64,000 bases of DNA from Paralvinella palmiformis (taxonomy: Eukaryota; Annelida; Polychaeta; Terebellida; Alvinellidae): contig JAODUP010000092.1 of assembly GCA_025642065.1 (NCBI GenBank), positions 290,001-354,000 of the forward strand, written 5' to 3'. How positions within the stretch are numbered: the stretch's first letter is position 1; every line of letters begins with the position of its first letter. The notes beneath the pieces are model-generated. The model saw nothing but the letters and a program-made list of their open reading frames with translations, did no database searches and had not been told where the DNA came from. The translations under genes were made by a program, and so were the position numbers. Positions 12,668 through 22,799 of this stretch are shown here, piece after piece.

Positions 12668-15600
12668 AAAGTTGTTATTGTAAAGAACATTCCTTTGGTC
12701 AGTATAATAGTCGAGTCGATTATTCACAATTGTTAACCAGCTTCAGTATTCCATAAACCATGTATAATGGGACATGGCATGAAAAGGGGTTAAAATTGCA
12801 ATAATTGCAAGCTATTTCTATCAAATAAGCTGTTTCTTGCATTTTATTCCGCTTAATGCAGGGAACCCTTTTTCTGAGAAGTAATAAACTCCAATAAGCC
12901 ATCTCTGACAAAACTGCCAACCTTGGTCAGTATTTAAATATTGCATTTAATTTAATCATTTACCGAAAGTTGTTTCTTTTTATCAGCTTACAGAATGTTG
13001 TGTGGAAGTACTAGTCACTGCCTTTAAAGAAACCATTCTTGCTGAGTGTGCTCAGATGATAAAAAACAATGAAACAGAAAGTAAGCCGATTTTATTTAAA
13101 TTAAGTTGAATATAGAAATAGCCTTAGAATTGATACTGCAATTTGTACAATTTCACTAAATCAAATATAGGCATGCGTATGTGTATGTATATATGTTGTT
13201 AATACATTATTGTTGCCCATCACTCTTAATACTAGTTTTAATAATAATAAATATGTAATGTTGTGTGGTAATGATTATTTTCAGAGTTGCGTCTCATGTT
13301 CAGTTTAATGGATCGAGTCCCAGATGGCATTAAGCCAATGTTGAATGATTTAGAAGACCATATAACTCACCAGGGTTTAGCTGACATGATGGCGTGTGCA
13401 GAATCCATTACTTCTGTAAGTACACAAACTAGTACCACTGACAGCTGAGTTAACTAAGACAGGGTTTATAGCAAATGGAATCTTAATATTTTGGGGATAG
13501 TAATTCTATTACATACATATTCTGATATGATTTACATGAATGTTACGTTTTAGTCAGGTACACAGATCTGATTTCATTCTCTTGTCAATACTTTTTTTAC
13601 AGGACTCGGAACAATATGTAGAAAAACTTCTTGAACTATTTAATCGATTTAGTAAGTTGGTAAAAGAGGCATTCTCGGATGATCCTAGATTTTTGACTGC
13701 CAGAGATAAGGTCAGTGGAGTATTATTGAGAATATGTGTTTAAACATTTTATTATAGCAAAATATTATATATGTGAATTTAAAATATTTTCGATTTACAT
13801 TATTATCGACAAGATTATATCACGTATAATCAGATAATGTGGGTTGTGGATTGTTGATATTGTTAATGGCCAGTTATTGATGTTAAAGTTAGTTAATTAT
13901 GCATGTGACATTCACTTATTTTCAGGCTTATAAACAAGTCGTTAACGATACATCAATTTTCAAATTGGAACTGCCCACAAAAAACAAGGGGTAAGTAATA
14001 TAAAAACCGGATCAAATCTTGATGCAGTATATTTCAGGAATTTTTTTTTGGCTCTGAAATTGTTCTATTTCGTTTTGATTCTTTCTCCTTCAGTGTTGGT
14101 ACCAAGACTCAACCAGAATCTAAGTGCCCAGAGCTACTAGCTAACTACTGTGATATGTTGCTCAGGAAGACGCCTCTTAGTAGGAAATTAACATCAGAAG
14201 AGGTCGAAGCCAAGCTACGAGATGTAGTACGTAAAGCAGCTGATGTTCAGTCAGAGTTGCTGGCCTATATTGTCATAACTGAGTCTGTTTATTTCAAGCC
14301 AGCTATTTTGTATGATTTTCAGTATTCAGTTCTCACTGATGAAGAAGTCTTATTTGGTCTTGGTCTTGTTCGTTGTTGTTCTGATCGTTTAGTCTTGTTG
14401 TTGTTTTTTATATTGCAGTTGTTAGTGTTAAAGTATGTACAAAATAAGGATGTATTTATGCGTTACCACAAAGCTCATCTCACAAGGAGGCTGATCCTTG
14501 ACACCTCTGCTGACAATGAGAAAGAGGAAAACATGGTTGAATGGTTACGGGTAAGTTAGATGTATGGTTATATAACACTAATAATTAATTAAGAGAAAGT
14601 AATAATAAAATTATGGTTTTAAGGGGACTGTTCACCCTCATTTCAAATTTTCAGGACTAATACAAATATGCTCACACTAATTATAAATGATGTCAGAATA
14701 TGAACACGATCGACCACATATTAAACAATCAAGTTCAGAGTGTTGATTAATTGACTATTAGTGGCCTGTGGGTGCCACCATTTTGAAGCCGGACACAGAC
14801 CAGATGCTGTTGAAATCTGACTTCACCTATAACAGTGCAAAGAGGGGTCAGTCAAACATGTATTTTCGGAACAAAAGGGTGTTTACGAATATTACATAAG
14901 TATATAGTTGATTGGTTGAAAACACAGAAATGTAAGACAAGGCAAGACAATGTTTATTATAGAACTAGCATAACACCTTAATATTTAGGCACCATGAACT
15001 TCACAAGTCCAGCGGTCACCCTCCCCCATAATGCAAAGTTTAATTATCTAGATATTAAATATTTGTGACTGATAGTTAAAAGTACGTAAAGATTATAAAT
15101 TATAAATCTAGAAAAAGATTAATAACCAAAATGTTCCAAAATATATATTCTGATCTAGCGCTAGCCCATCTTTGCTGTGAGCTTTACACCTTGTTATTCA
15201 CATAGTATGAGGTGCTAAAGGTGCAAACTTTAACCTTGCTTTTAAATGTTTATGCCTCTAATCCAGAATAATAATTAAATGTTTATAAATTCTATTTAAA
15301 AAATATTTAATAACCGAAAACAACTGAAAATACAACATCTAACTGAGCTGTTACTATGGACTTTAGGACTGACATCACATGAGCACAGATTATAGTTGCT
15401 CTTGGGCATTAATATCTCAGCCATTCTGGATGTTGTGATATACATTTCACATTTGAATCGGCTAAAATACAGTTCAAAGTTTGCACGGAATGGCAACAAA
15501 GAGATTCCTGCTCGGAATCCATTGGTTCACAGAGTTCACACAGACACCAGTCAGTGTTATCCTCAAGGTCTCTTCAACAATTCCGGTTTCTTCAAAACAA

Positions 15601-17150
15601 TTCGAATCGTCTTCCTCTTCTAAGGTTCCTTCCGGCTCAAACTGATATGGTTGTATATCATTCATGACGTAATTTTAACAAGATAATACCGTTTAGTTCT
15701 GGAATAATTCTTTGCTCACCCTTGTTTACATGCTTTTGTACGGGCTCTACATACTTCAGCTCAAGTGGATGATGTCAGTATTCAGGAGCTTCTGGTCTTT
15801 GTCTAATTTCAAAATGGCGATGCCCACAATCCATTCAAAGTCAATTAATCTGCACTCACTCTGAACTGGATTATTTAATATGTGGGGTGATCGTTTACAC
15901 ATGTTGGCATTATTTATGGAATATCCTTTTTTACTTATTTCTGTTACTTAATTAATCATAAGTGGATAAAAAATATATTAGTGATTTATTGGTCCTGTAT
16001 ATGCTATAACTTGGAATAAAACCCAAATAAAAAACAAAAATTCCTATACTCACCAGCTTAACAATGGTTAACTACAACCTAGTTGCATAGCAGCACCATC
16101 TAGTGAACTCTCTTCAGGGCCATTTCTGATTGAAAAGACTTTTTATTATCATATTTATATGTACATATATATATATGTATGTGTAAGTGTGAGCTTTATA
16201 TATGGTTTTATAGCAGTAGTGATTTATTAAAAAATGTTATGATCATTGTGTGTGTCTGTGTGTATTCTTGTTATAGATAATACGATGATCTTAATTTAGA
16301 CATTCAATGTCTAAATTTACGAGCAATGTCTGACATTGCTTGTAAACTTGTCAAAATTTCCTTTTTAGGAGGTAGGTATGCCTGCAGATTATGTACATAA
16401 ACTAGCCAGAATGTTCCAGGATATGAAAGTTAGTGAGGATTTGAACTGTGAGTTCAAGGAAGCAACACGCAACAATAATGAAGGACTTGCAGGTAAGGAA
16501 AAAAAAAACAATGGTTGTTTTATTCCTTAAAGCTACTTGATTGGCTTAAGAACTTTAAATTGCTTTGTCACAGTACTTAAAATACACTTCTGTTCGATGT
16601 TGATACACAATACCGAGGTGGCTTAGATCAGACCATGACAGTATTAATTTGCTGTGCTGAAATCTTTTCATATCATTTTAATCATTGCAGATTCCATAAA
16701 TATTAAAATACTGAATGCCGGTGCTTGGGCACGTAGTAGTGACCGTATCTCGGTTACGCTGCCAATGGAGTTAGAGGACTATATACCGCAGGTGGAGGAG
16801 TTTTATAAACAGAAGCATAACGGCAGAAAACTACAATGGCATCATCTGATGTCGAATGGCATAGTAAGTGTAACGACCATCGGATGTTGCTAGCTTTTCA
16901 TTTTATACTTGTCATCAAATTAGCGGAATGACTGCATTCAGTATTGTTGATTATGGTTGCTGCTACTTTGCAAAGAATTATACTCATTGATATGTGTCAG
17001 GTTAACCCAAGTTTCCTCTGTACGACAGTTTTGTGTGTATGTAGTGGGTAGCTATTATGGAGTGTGTAGTGGTATAGCCCAGTTTGATTAATGACGTGGC
17101 TTTTAGCTAATCAATGGTTTCTTAAGACCAGTTCATAACAGGTGCTTTTC

Positions 17151-17181
<31 letters not shown>

Positions 17182-19338
17182 GCGCACACACACAGTTTTT
17201 TAATTAATTATATGTTCAAGTTTATAGTCTCCTCCACAAGGATACATATACAAAATAAATATATTATGAATGCAATATATATATTACCTTTAGTGAGTCA
17301 ACTCATTATATCCCCTATCTGGAGCCCATAAGACATTTGATAACATTTACATTTTATAAGATTTATTTTTTGAAAACCGCAGTTAATTAAGTCCTTTTGT
17401 AGTCATTTTTAATTATTGGAGGAAAAAGATAAAATAATTGAGAAGTTTTCTGACACTAATTAATATTCATTCCCCAAACTACACGACATCCCAGAAATGT
17501 CGGGAATTTCTATCGATATACTATTGATTTAAAATAACAAGAATCACGTTATTATAAATCCTTGTTCTAATAAATTATTTCGAAGGTTTTGGTGTTCATT
17601 GTTTTGCAAGTACATCTGATTGACTTAGGGTCTAATTTACATCGCATATCCTTTTTTAGTCGTGCCAAGTACGGTTTCCTTTTACACTTTATTTAGAAAG
17701 CGGATGTAATTTGTTCTGTTTTTCACTTTAATCTCAGATCACCTTCATGAATGAGATTGGAAAGTATGATATAGAGGTGACGACGTTTCAGATGGCTGTA
17801 TTGTTTGCTTGGAATCAGCGGCCTAAGGATAAAATTACCTACGAAAGTTTGAAGCTTGCAACGGAACTACCCGACCCTGAACTCAGGAAAACCCTCTTGG
17901 CAAGTGTGAAACTACCGTTAGGGAATATTTTAGGGGGGAATTAGCATGAAATATCTGGTATCTAACTGTTTCTTTGAAACATCTCAAGGGCGCCTCCGTG
18001 GTCTAGCGGTAGCGTGTTGGACAACAGATCACTACCACCCGTGTTCGAATCCCGCGTGGGCATACCTGAAGGTTGTTTCGTCTTTCACTTCGTCTCATTA
18101 CCTTTGGAGGTCGCTCGGCCCATTTAGCCTACCTTGTGCACAAAAGTGGCCGTAAAATATCAATCATCATCATCATTTGAAACTTCTCAAAAGATGATAT
18201 ATGTGTGGGTGGCATTCCAATGGCACAGTGGATAGAGCAGTGCTCAAACCCACAACCTCTAGGCTGTGAGTTTGAATCTGGCTTAACCTGTGTTTGTCAG
18301 ATTTATTTCCTCAGGCAGATTCCCCGCATCCATATGTCCCAGGTGTAACTAGCACCGAGGGTAAACACCTCAAATAAAATAGAATCAAAAGATTTGAGGC
18401 GACTCATAAATACAAGGGCCACTCATAAATATATGAGGGTCACAGTATCAGATTTATAAATTTTTTTGCCAATTTGTATATGTATCTTAAGATCATATTA
18501 TTTATGATCATTCCTCAGAAAATTGTTGTTAAAATGTTTCTGGGTTGTCGGGTGTTTATCGGTATTTGATGGTTTTTAATAATGATGTGATTCTTGTCTT
18601 TCAGTCTTTGGTATCATTCCCTAAAGTAAAACAGCAGGTGTTGTTATGTGATGCTGACAGCAAGGCAGCTAAAGACTTCCACGAAAATACCTTGTTCTGG
18701 GTAAACCAGAAATTCTGTCTCATGTGAGTTTAGGTTTAAAATTAGTTCTTGCTTCAGCTAAGAACAGCTGCGATTGGCGGAACACTTTCAATTTTTCTTG
18801 GCGGTGTTTTTTATCGTAAATATTTTTAATATTTCTCAAATATTGTTGGCTACAGTTTGTTGTGTAATGTGTGTGTGTGGGTATTTTTTTATTTTGACAA
18901 ATTCAGTAAGAATGGCAAACAGCAGAAACGTGGCAAGTTAAACCTGATTGGCCGACTTCAGCTGTCATCGGACAGGGCGAAAGAAGAAGACAACGAGGGC
19001 ATATTACAATTACGCATACTCCGAGTCCAGGCAAGTGGCGCTTAATAATACCTCTGTTATGGCAGATGGAAATCCGTTCAGTTCAGATCAATAATTCCAG
19101 TCTTCATTTTTTGGTTTATATCTTCCACTGTTTATGACTCTAGGAAGCAATTGTTAAAATCATGAAGATGAGGAAGAGAATAACAAATGCTGCGCTCCAG
19201 ACAGAACTGGTTGAGATCCTGAAGAACATGTTTTTGCCATCAAAGAAGATGATCAAAGAACAAATCGAATGGCTAATCGAGCACAAGTACATGAGGCGAG
19301 ATGAAGACAACATCAACTTGTTCATCTACATGGCTTAA
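3228..19338 (+). CDS. CUL5: Cullin-5, complete gene (18 coding exons)
   Basis: Scaffold of the ECS-type (Elongin B/C-SOCS box) cullin-RING E3 ubiquitin ligase. The cullin N-terminal repeats bind substrate adaptors and the C-terminal domain binds RBX2/RNF7 and an E2. Joining the exons listed below gives 776 residues with no internal stop, against 780 in human CUL5. Landmarks: FEDKW near the N-terminus (about 11-15); three cullin repeats across exons 2-11; the cullin homology domain in exons 12-17; and the winged-helix end with the IMKMRK neddylation motif (acceptor Lys720, aligned with human Lys724). The protein ends FIYMA. Every exon junction keeps frame. Introns 15 and 17 use GC donors. CUL5 is assigned over other cullins because similarity to human CUL5 runs along the whole length and includes the C-terminal ending. 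The gene converges on CEP126. Confidence 0.98.
4378..4648. mobile_element. hAT-like MITE with CAGG...CCTG ends
   Basis: The left end CAGGCCTCGACATTAAC and the inverted right end CAGGGCCTGACATTAAC match over about 17 bases. The interior repeats GGACAAGT-type words several times. The flanks share GGTAC but not a clean 8-bp duplication. No transposase frame is present, so mobility would have depended on a full-length relative. Confidence 0.6.
5782..5965. repeat. Tandem duplication, period about 92 bp
   Basis: Two adjacent diverged copies begin TATTTTTGTCTTAAGATTTT (5782) and TATTTTTATTTTAAGATTTT (5874). Both continue TGTTG(T/C)G(C/T)ATTGCA. There is no coding potential. Confidence 0.75.
7025..7125. 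repeat. 101-nt imperfect hairpin (MITE or precursor-like)
   Basis: The outer arms 7025-7046 and 7104-7125 pair at 20 of 22 positions; one mismatch is a G-T pair on the plus-strand transcript. An inner stem GATAAGG (7061-7067) pairs with CCTTATC (7097-7103). The length resembles a short foldback MITE or a small-RNA precursor. Sequence alone does not decide. Confidence 0.7.
8372..8481 (+). CDS. CUL5: CUL5 exon 2
   Basis: Residues 4-40, containing FEDKWPSMRP and LKLLRQETVT, the start of cullin repeat 1. Acceptor TTGCAG, donor G|GTAAGA. It ends after two bases of a Trp codon. Confidence 0.97.
8584..8683 (+). CDS. CUL5: CUL5 exon 3
   Basis: Residues 40-73 (SVHAVCLWDDKG, then DILDFILQAQA), helix-rich cullin repeat 1. 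Acceptor TCTCTAG, donor GTAAGT, phase 0 at its end. Confidence 0.97.
9374..9556 (+). CDS. CUL5: CUL5 exon 4
   Basis: Residues 74-134, with YIAEWGKFFTQ and YLPKPFGQLE. Acceptor TATACAG, donor GTATGC. It is exactly 61 codons, phase 0 at both ends. Confidence 0.97.
9708..9849 (+). CDS. CUL5: CUL5 exon 5
   Basis: Residues 135-182, with SIFSNIKNRLQ, KLVHAERNGEAFDS and VIGVRESY, among the most conserved CUL5 stretches. Donor G|GTAACT leaves one base of a Val codon. Confidence 0.97.
10506..10732 (+). CDS. CUL5: CUL5 exon 6
   Basis: Residues 182-257 (EDKLKIYRENFEKAYL, NGVQNFMRYADAKLKEEE, RYLETRGGCNSVE). Acceptor TCTTTAG, donor GTGAGT, phase 0. Confidence 0.97.
11521..12138 (+). mobile_element. hAT element remnant with 8-bp target duplication
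   Basis: The 618-bp element has ends CAGGGTTGGCAGGTTTT and, inverted, CAGGGTTCGGTTTTTAC. It is flanked on both sides by a perfect 8-bp direct repeat ACTAAATG (11513-11520 and 12139-12146), the hallmark of hAT insertion. Inside, 11748-12100 reads like the C-terminal dimerisation region of a ZBED/hAT transposase (INYQAQASPFPSIFF, LLELAVELLSC, then ASSALI and IFSDFGNIH) but is broken by in-frame stops. The N-terminal and catalytic regions are missing. It lies in CUL5 intron 6, sense orientation. Confidence 0.85.
12624..12664. repeat. (TA)n microsatellite
   Basis: About 20 TA units in CUL5 intron 6. The minus-strand open frame through it reads as poly-Ile/Tyr and is not a gene. Confidence 0.95.
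12987..13080 (+). CDS. CUL5: CUL5 exon 7
   Basis: Residues 258-289 (LTECCVEVLVTAFKETILAE). Acceptor TTATCAG, donor GTAAGC, ending after one base of a Lys codon. Confidence 0.96.
13285..13415 (+). CDS. CUL5: CUL5 exon 8
   Basis: Residues 289-332 (LRLMFSLMDRVPDG, LADMMACAESITS), cullin repeat 3. Acceptor TTTCAG, donor GTAAGT. Confidence 0.97.
13603..13710 (+). CDS. CUL5: CUL5 exon 9
   Basis: Residues 333-368 (DSEQYVEKLLELFNRFSKL, DDPRFLTARDK), exactly 36 codons. Acceptor TTTACAG, donor GTCAGT. Confidence 0.97.
13926..13990 (+). CDS. CUL5: CUL5 exon 10
   Basis: Residues 369-390 (AYKQVVNDTSIFKLELP), 65 bases. Donor GTAAGT after two bases of a Gly codon. Confidence 0.97.
14094..14226 (+). CDS. 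CUL5: CUL5 exon 11
   Basis: Residues 390-434 (CPELLANYCDMLLRKTPLS, LTSEEVEAKLRDV), the junction into the cullin homology domain. The donor after GATGTA is GTACGT. Reading through adds codons that do not fit the family. Confidence 0.96.
14419..14550 (+). CDS. CUL5: CUL5 exon 12
   Basis: Residues 435-478 (KYVQNKDVFMRYHKAHLTRR, ENMVEWLR), exactly 44 codons. Acceptor TATTGCAG, donor GTAAGT. Confidence 0.97.
14625..15930. mobile_element. Foldback element with long inverted arms
   Basis: About 14680-14850 and 15760-15920 are diverged inverted copies of each other. Shared blocks include CACATATTAAA, AGTTCAGAGTG, ATTAATTGACT, CCATTTTGAA and ACAAAGACCAGA/ACACAGACCAGA. The roughly 0.9-kb centre carries the minus-strand P2X7-like frame. 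I could not fix exact ends or a target duplication. The whole unit lies in CUL5 intron 12. Confidence 0.65.
15300..15665 (-). pseudogene. Decayed P2X7-C-terminal-domain-like reading frame
   Basis: The minus strand from 15665 reads an acidic-linker start with IQPYQFEPEG and a run of Glu/Asp. A degenerate Cys-containing stretch follows where the family has a WCxCGxC...CC zinc-binding pattern. In another frame (15410-15448) it reads CISQHPEWLRY, like the CIT-x-HP-x-F block of invertebrate proteins with the P2X7 intracellular domain. Frameshifts and lost cysteines show it is not a working gene. The assignment is from remembered family patterns. It sits between the foldback arms, suggesting the element once carried it. 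Confidence 0.4.
16369..16492 (+). CDS. CUL5: CUL5 exon 13
   Basis: Residues 479-520 (GMPADYVHKLARMFQDMKV). Acceptor TTTTTAG, donor GTAAGG after one base of an Asp codon. Confidence 0.97.
16691..16863 (+). CDS. CUL5: CUL5 exon 14
   Basis: Residues 520-577 (IKILNAGAWARSSDR, LPMELEDYIPQVEEFYK, LQWHHLMSNGI), core of the cullin homology domain. Acceptor ATTGCAG, donor GTAAGT. Confidence 0.97.
17152..17194. repeat. (CA)n/(CG)n alternating tract
   Basis: An uninterrupted alternating purine-pyrimidine run of CA units with CG insertions, of a kind that can adopt Z-DNA. It lies in CUL5 intron 14. The rest of that intron shows no gene or element I recognise. Confidence 0.9.
17738..17899 (+). CDS. CUL5: CUL5 exon 15 (GC donor)
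   Basis: Residues 578-631 (VTTFQMAVLFAWNQRP, LATELPDPELRKTLL). The exon must stop after CTCTTG to join in phase 0 to exon 16 (SLVSFPKVKQQ), and the intron there begins GCAAGT. No GT in range gives an open, family-like join, so this is a GC-AG intron. Confidence 0.95.
17988..18175 (+). repeat. tRNA-derived SINE, family A, with target duplication
   Basis: The tRNA-like head has box A (TGGTCTAGCGGTAG) and an exact box B (GTTCGAATCCC). The body contains CTTTGGAGGTCGCTC and CACAAAAGTGGCCGTAAAAT, and the tail is (ATC)n. It is flanked by near-identical 15-bp direct repeats, TTTGAAACATCTCAA (17973-17987) and TTTGAAACTTCTCAA (18176-18190), the mark of L1/L2-type retroposition. It landed 89 bp beyond CUL5 exon 15, sense orientation. 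Confidence 0.9.
18208..18385 (+). repeat. tRNA-derived SINE, family C
   Basis: The head ATGGCACAGTGGATAGAGCA is box-A-like and GAGTTTGAATCTGG is a weakened box B. The body carries ATATGTCCCAGGTGTAACTAG. A second copy with the same CACAGTGG-TAGAGCA head and a CATATGTTCCAGGT block is at about 21.85 kb. Confidence 0.7.
18605..18723 (+). CDS. CUL5: CUL5 exon 16
   Basis: Residues 632-671 (SLVSFPKVKQQVLLCD, NTLFWVNQKFCLI). Acceptor TTTCAG, donor GTGAGT after two bases of an Ile codon. Confidence 0.97.
18907..19030 (+). CDS. CUL5: CUL5 exon 17 (GC donor)
   Basis: Residues 671-712 (KRGKLNLIGRLQLSSDR, NEGILQLRILRVQ). The exon ends CAG and the intron begins GCAAGT. Joining there to exon 18 gives RVQEAIVKIMK as in the family, so this is the gene's second GC-AG intron. 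Confidence 0.96.
19144..19338 (+). CDS. CUL5: CUL5 exon 18 (terminal, neddylation site)
   Basis: Residues 713-776 plus TAA. It contains IVKIMKMRKR with the NEDD8-acceptor lysine (Lys720), then LQTELVEILKNMF, MIKEQIEWLIEHKYMRRD and the FIYMA end. This is the winged-helix B domain. Confidence 0.98.
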   Translation, partial: EAIVKIMKMRKRITNAALQTELVEILKNMFLPSKKMIKEQIEWLIEHKYMRRDEDNINLFIYMA

Positions 19339-21848
19339 ATCTGTAAAAAGGCTTTTTATACTGTAATTAACTGATGCTCTGTTGATATGCCAGCAGTGTT
19401 GGCGATAAAGACTGGAAAGTAGAAATATTTTTACCAAAGGTAAAGGTTCTCTCAACATTTCGTCTTGATTTGTTCCGTGTGTGTGTGTGTGTGCTAATCC
19501 CCTGTCTGGTCTATTGTCTTTGCTGTTCAACAACCATCCAAGTGAGTATTGTATGTCTGCTGTTCCAATACCATTGGTTATCATTTACGTTGTTTTTGTT
19601 CATCCGTTCCAGTAGGAAATTTGCCTTTCCTGTTGTTAACGGTTACAACAGGACAAAGGTGTCATCACTTTCTTGCTCTCTGATGCTCATGAGCAGGTGT
19701 ATCTGAAGTAATCATTTCATTTATCTTCCCAGAAATGAATACATGTACCGTATATACGTTTATTTGTAAGGACAAGTATAAAGAACCACAGAGGCATTGA
19801 CATTTCGTTTGTGGATTGTTGCTTTTTCCAATGTATTCAACACTTTGATAGGATTATCTTTAAGACTTGGCTGACTTGGATCGAATTTGTGTACATCCGG
19901 TTATTTCAGCAACTCACTTTCCGTTCAGCATCAGTCCGTTAATTAAATTGTTGTAGATATATATATCGACATTTAGAGTTATCAGATTAGTGACACAGAT
20001 GTGTGTGAAAATCAGCAGTGTTTACATTTCTTTGCCACATTTTCAGTTATCCAGTGACATATTGCTATGGTGATCCCATGTTTTAATATTGCCCATTAAC
20101 AGTCCTATTCTTTGCTCAGAATAGGCCACTCTTAAGTATTTATTCTAGTGATTTCTTTGAAGCAGATCCTGTAATGGTTAAACATGGACGTGGTGATGTT
20201 TACTGAGCACTGACCTTAAAATGGCCTTTTTAAAAATTCTGATATCACACTGCACAACTTGGTGCTGTTACCCTGTACAGATATTTAACAAGACACGTTT
20301 TCTTATTGGGCAAAATCTTGATCTAACCGTATTTAAAATAATCAACATTTCCATTGCCGCAGAAAGTGCCCACCAGTCAAGAATCCACTGTTGATGTGAT
20401 ACTTGCCTTGTGTATTGTATGTGCTTCATGTGTGTCACAAACACACGTACACACAATATGACATACTGGCAATGGCATCATGCTGCGTTGACAATCCGCT
20501 TGTTTGCTTTGTTTCCTTGCTGCCATGACGCTGTAGCGTGCACGAAGCTTTGGAGGGCTTCTTGCCACATACGGGGCCATGCAAAATGGTCATTATGTTA
20601 GTTGACTGCCTTGTTTGTCAGTATTTTTCATATGTTGAAGCAGTCGACTTTGTAATTATAGGAATTGGCATTTGTATAAAGTAGCAGCTGGCCCATGCCG
20701 TATACAGAGCGAGTTTGTTATCCCAGACGAAATCGGTTTCGATTTTACCATTTCTCAGAGCGTACGTGTATTTGTATAAATGTGTGCGTGCCTTGGATGT
20801 GTTGTTATCAATTGATTGAGCTGTTAATGTTAATTTATCTATGTTTGTATTTGATGGTACAGATGTAGAGGTGTGGGGATGGATGCTAATTTATATAATG
20901 TGTGTCATGTTGACTGTTGTATTAGCACCGGATAGAGAAATAAAACATGATCCAGTTAATGACTTGTACATAATATACATTGCAGTTGTTGAAGAAAGCA
21001 TTTCCTTTGATGTAATAAAACTAATAACAAAATCTCTGGTTCATTTTACTATTCATCTGCTAGTCAGATTTCTGTTGCTGTTTTTTTTTTTGGGGGGGGG
21101 ATTACTAGTTGGCTAGTCTCTGATTTCTCCCATGCTGTATTGTAATATTAAACCATTTTATGAAGCTGATATAATTTGGGCAGCTGAAGTTTAAGTGATT
21201 TCAAAGTGTGTGACACTAATATTTTTATAGCACATTCAAATTTATAGGTCTCTTGTTCATTGCATGCTTAATCGGCTCGTTAACCGGAGAGCAAGGGTGC
21301 TTGCCAGAGTTTGTTGATAGATGGCTGGATCAGCGTGGCCTATGATGATTAGTATTCTCAATGATAAACTTCCTAACCCTGTTGCCTTATAAAGTTACCT
21401 CACACAAAGTGTGGAAGTTGGACGGTTTTAAAAGATTAGCTGGCAATACTTGGAAGAAAACTGCATGAATATAAACAGAAATGTGACACTCTGTCAAAGC
21501 GATTTACTGTGACGCTAAATTATGTAATCATTTCATGGCAATCGGTGATTATTTTCTTTTGCATCAGCTACATGCTGATCTTGCGATCCTCATAGAGATT
21601 TCCATCTGTTCTTTTTGTAATGTCAAGAGATTTCTAACTGCAGTCTTTTTAGACTCCTTTTTACACAGGATAGTAAAGAGATTTCTAACTGCAGTTCCGT
21701 CATTGAAATGAGCGCATTCTCTCATTTGAAATCTGTTTCCTCATGCTGAATGTTGGGGAAAGACTGTAAACATGGATCAAACTCTAACTGATTTAGATGC
21801 CTTAATTAGGAACCCTTTCTTTAACACTCATTATTTATTTATCATACA

Positions 21849-22060
21849 ATGGGTGTTCAGGTGGCACAGTGGGTAGAGCACCACGTTTCAAACTGTCAGG
21901 TTATGAGTTCAAATCAGATTTTGTTTCGTTGGGCGTTGCTCCTCAGTCATATGTTCCAGGTTTGTCATATGTTGGCATGTTTATCGCAGAGCAGTGTGTC
22001 AATGTAACAATAATTCACACATATCGTAGGCATGTTGATCCTAAAAGCAGAACGTAAGAA
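21849..22060 (+). repeat. tRNA-derived SINE, family C
   Basis: The head GGTGGCACAGTGGGTAGAGC is followed by GAGTTCAAATCAG (weak box B) and CATATGTTCCAGGT, paralleling the copy at 18.2 kb. It probably lies in the CUL5 3' UTR or just beyond. The 62-residue open frame in it is incidental. Confidence 0.65.
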
Positions 22061-22588
22061 ATTAACCACATATTTACTGCTTTAAAACTAATGTCTACAC
22101 AGTGTAGTGAATTAAATCATCTCGAGTACCATAATTGCTGGATTTTTTCAGTTGACATGAGCATTTCCTTGCACATGTCTTTAAACCTGTCATGAATCGA
22201 AATTTCCAAGTATTGATGTATGTTAGTGGACTATCAGCCTGGTGTTGGTTGGTATAACTTGGTCACACTGATTTTTCTGTTCCTTGTCGGAACGAAAACA
22301 ATATCAATTATACACTTCGATACAGAACCACTGTCATATATAGAATTGCTATCTGTTTTATACCGACTAGTCGGACCAGTAACCCCTGGGGAACAGCTGT
22401 TGTTATTTTGGAAAGTGTAGATGATGAGCCTTGTCAATAATAGTCTAACAGAAATTTGATTTTAATAATTTGCTGTGTTATTTTAGTACTGTGTTATAGC
22501 TTTTAAATTTTTTTAATGAATTAAGTTTAATATTGCTTGAAATATTTGTACCACAAGTTTGATGTGCAAAATGAACCTGTTTACTTCA

Positions 22589-22594
22589 AATAAA
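22589..22594 (+). terminator. Candidate AATAAA poly(A) signal for CUL5
   Basis: A plus-strand AATAAA lies 3.25 kb beyond the CUL5 stop, in keeping with the long 3' UTR of the family. Another AATAAA at 20939-20944 is an alternative. Neither has a distinctive downstream element I can single out. Confidence 0.25.
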
Positions 22595-22711
22595 TACGAT
22601 ACATTGAATGCTGATGTATGTCTCTGAATGGCTGAAATTCAATTCAATGCTTGTATTTCATCATTGGTTAAAAATACCAAGGTTCATTTTATAAAGCATC
22701 TTTATCAATAG

Positions 22712-22715
22712 AAAT

Positions 22716-22748
<33 letters not shown>
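22712..22748. repeat. (CA)n(TA)n microsatellite
   Basis: About 13 CA units run into about 5 TA units in the CUL5-CEP126 3' interval. Confidence 0.9.
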
Positions 22749-22799
22749 AAATAGTCAAAGCACAAAATAACTATCAACAAGAAATAGTCAATAGTACAA

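Noticed and set aside
17900..17944. Read-through of CUL5 exon 15 to a stop at 17942
   Set aside because: It would truncate CUL5 before the winged-helix end; the GC donor restores the exact family sequence.
17988..18062. tRNA gene
   Set aside because: Box A and B are good, but the unit continues into a SINE body with (ATC)n tail and target duplication, and a cloverleaf acceptor stem does not close.
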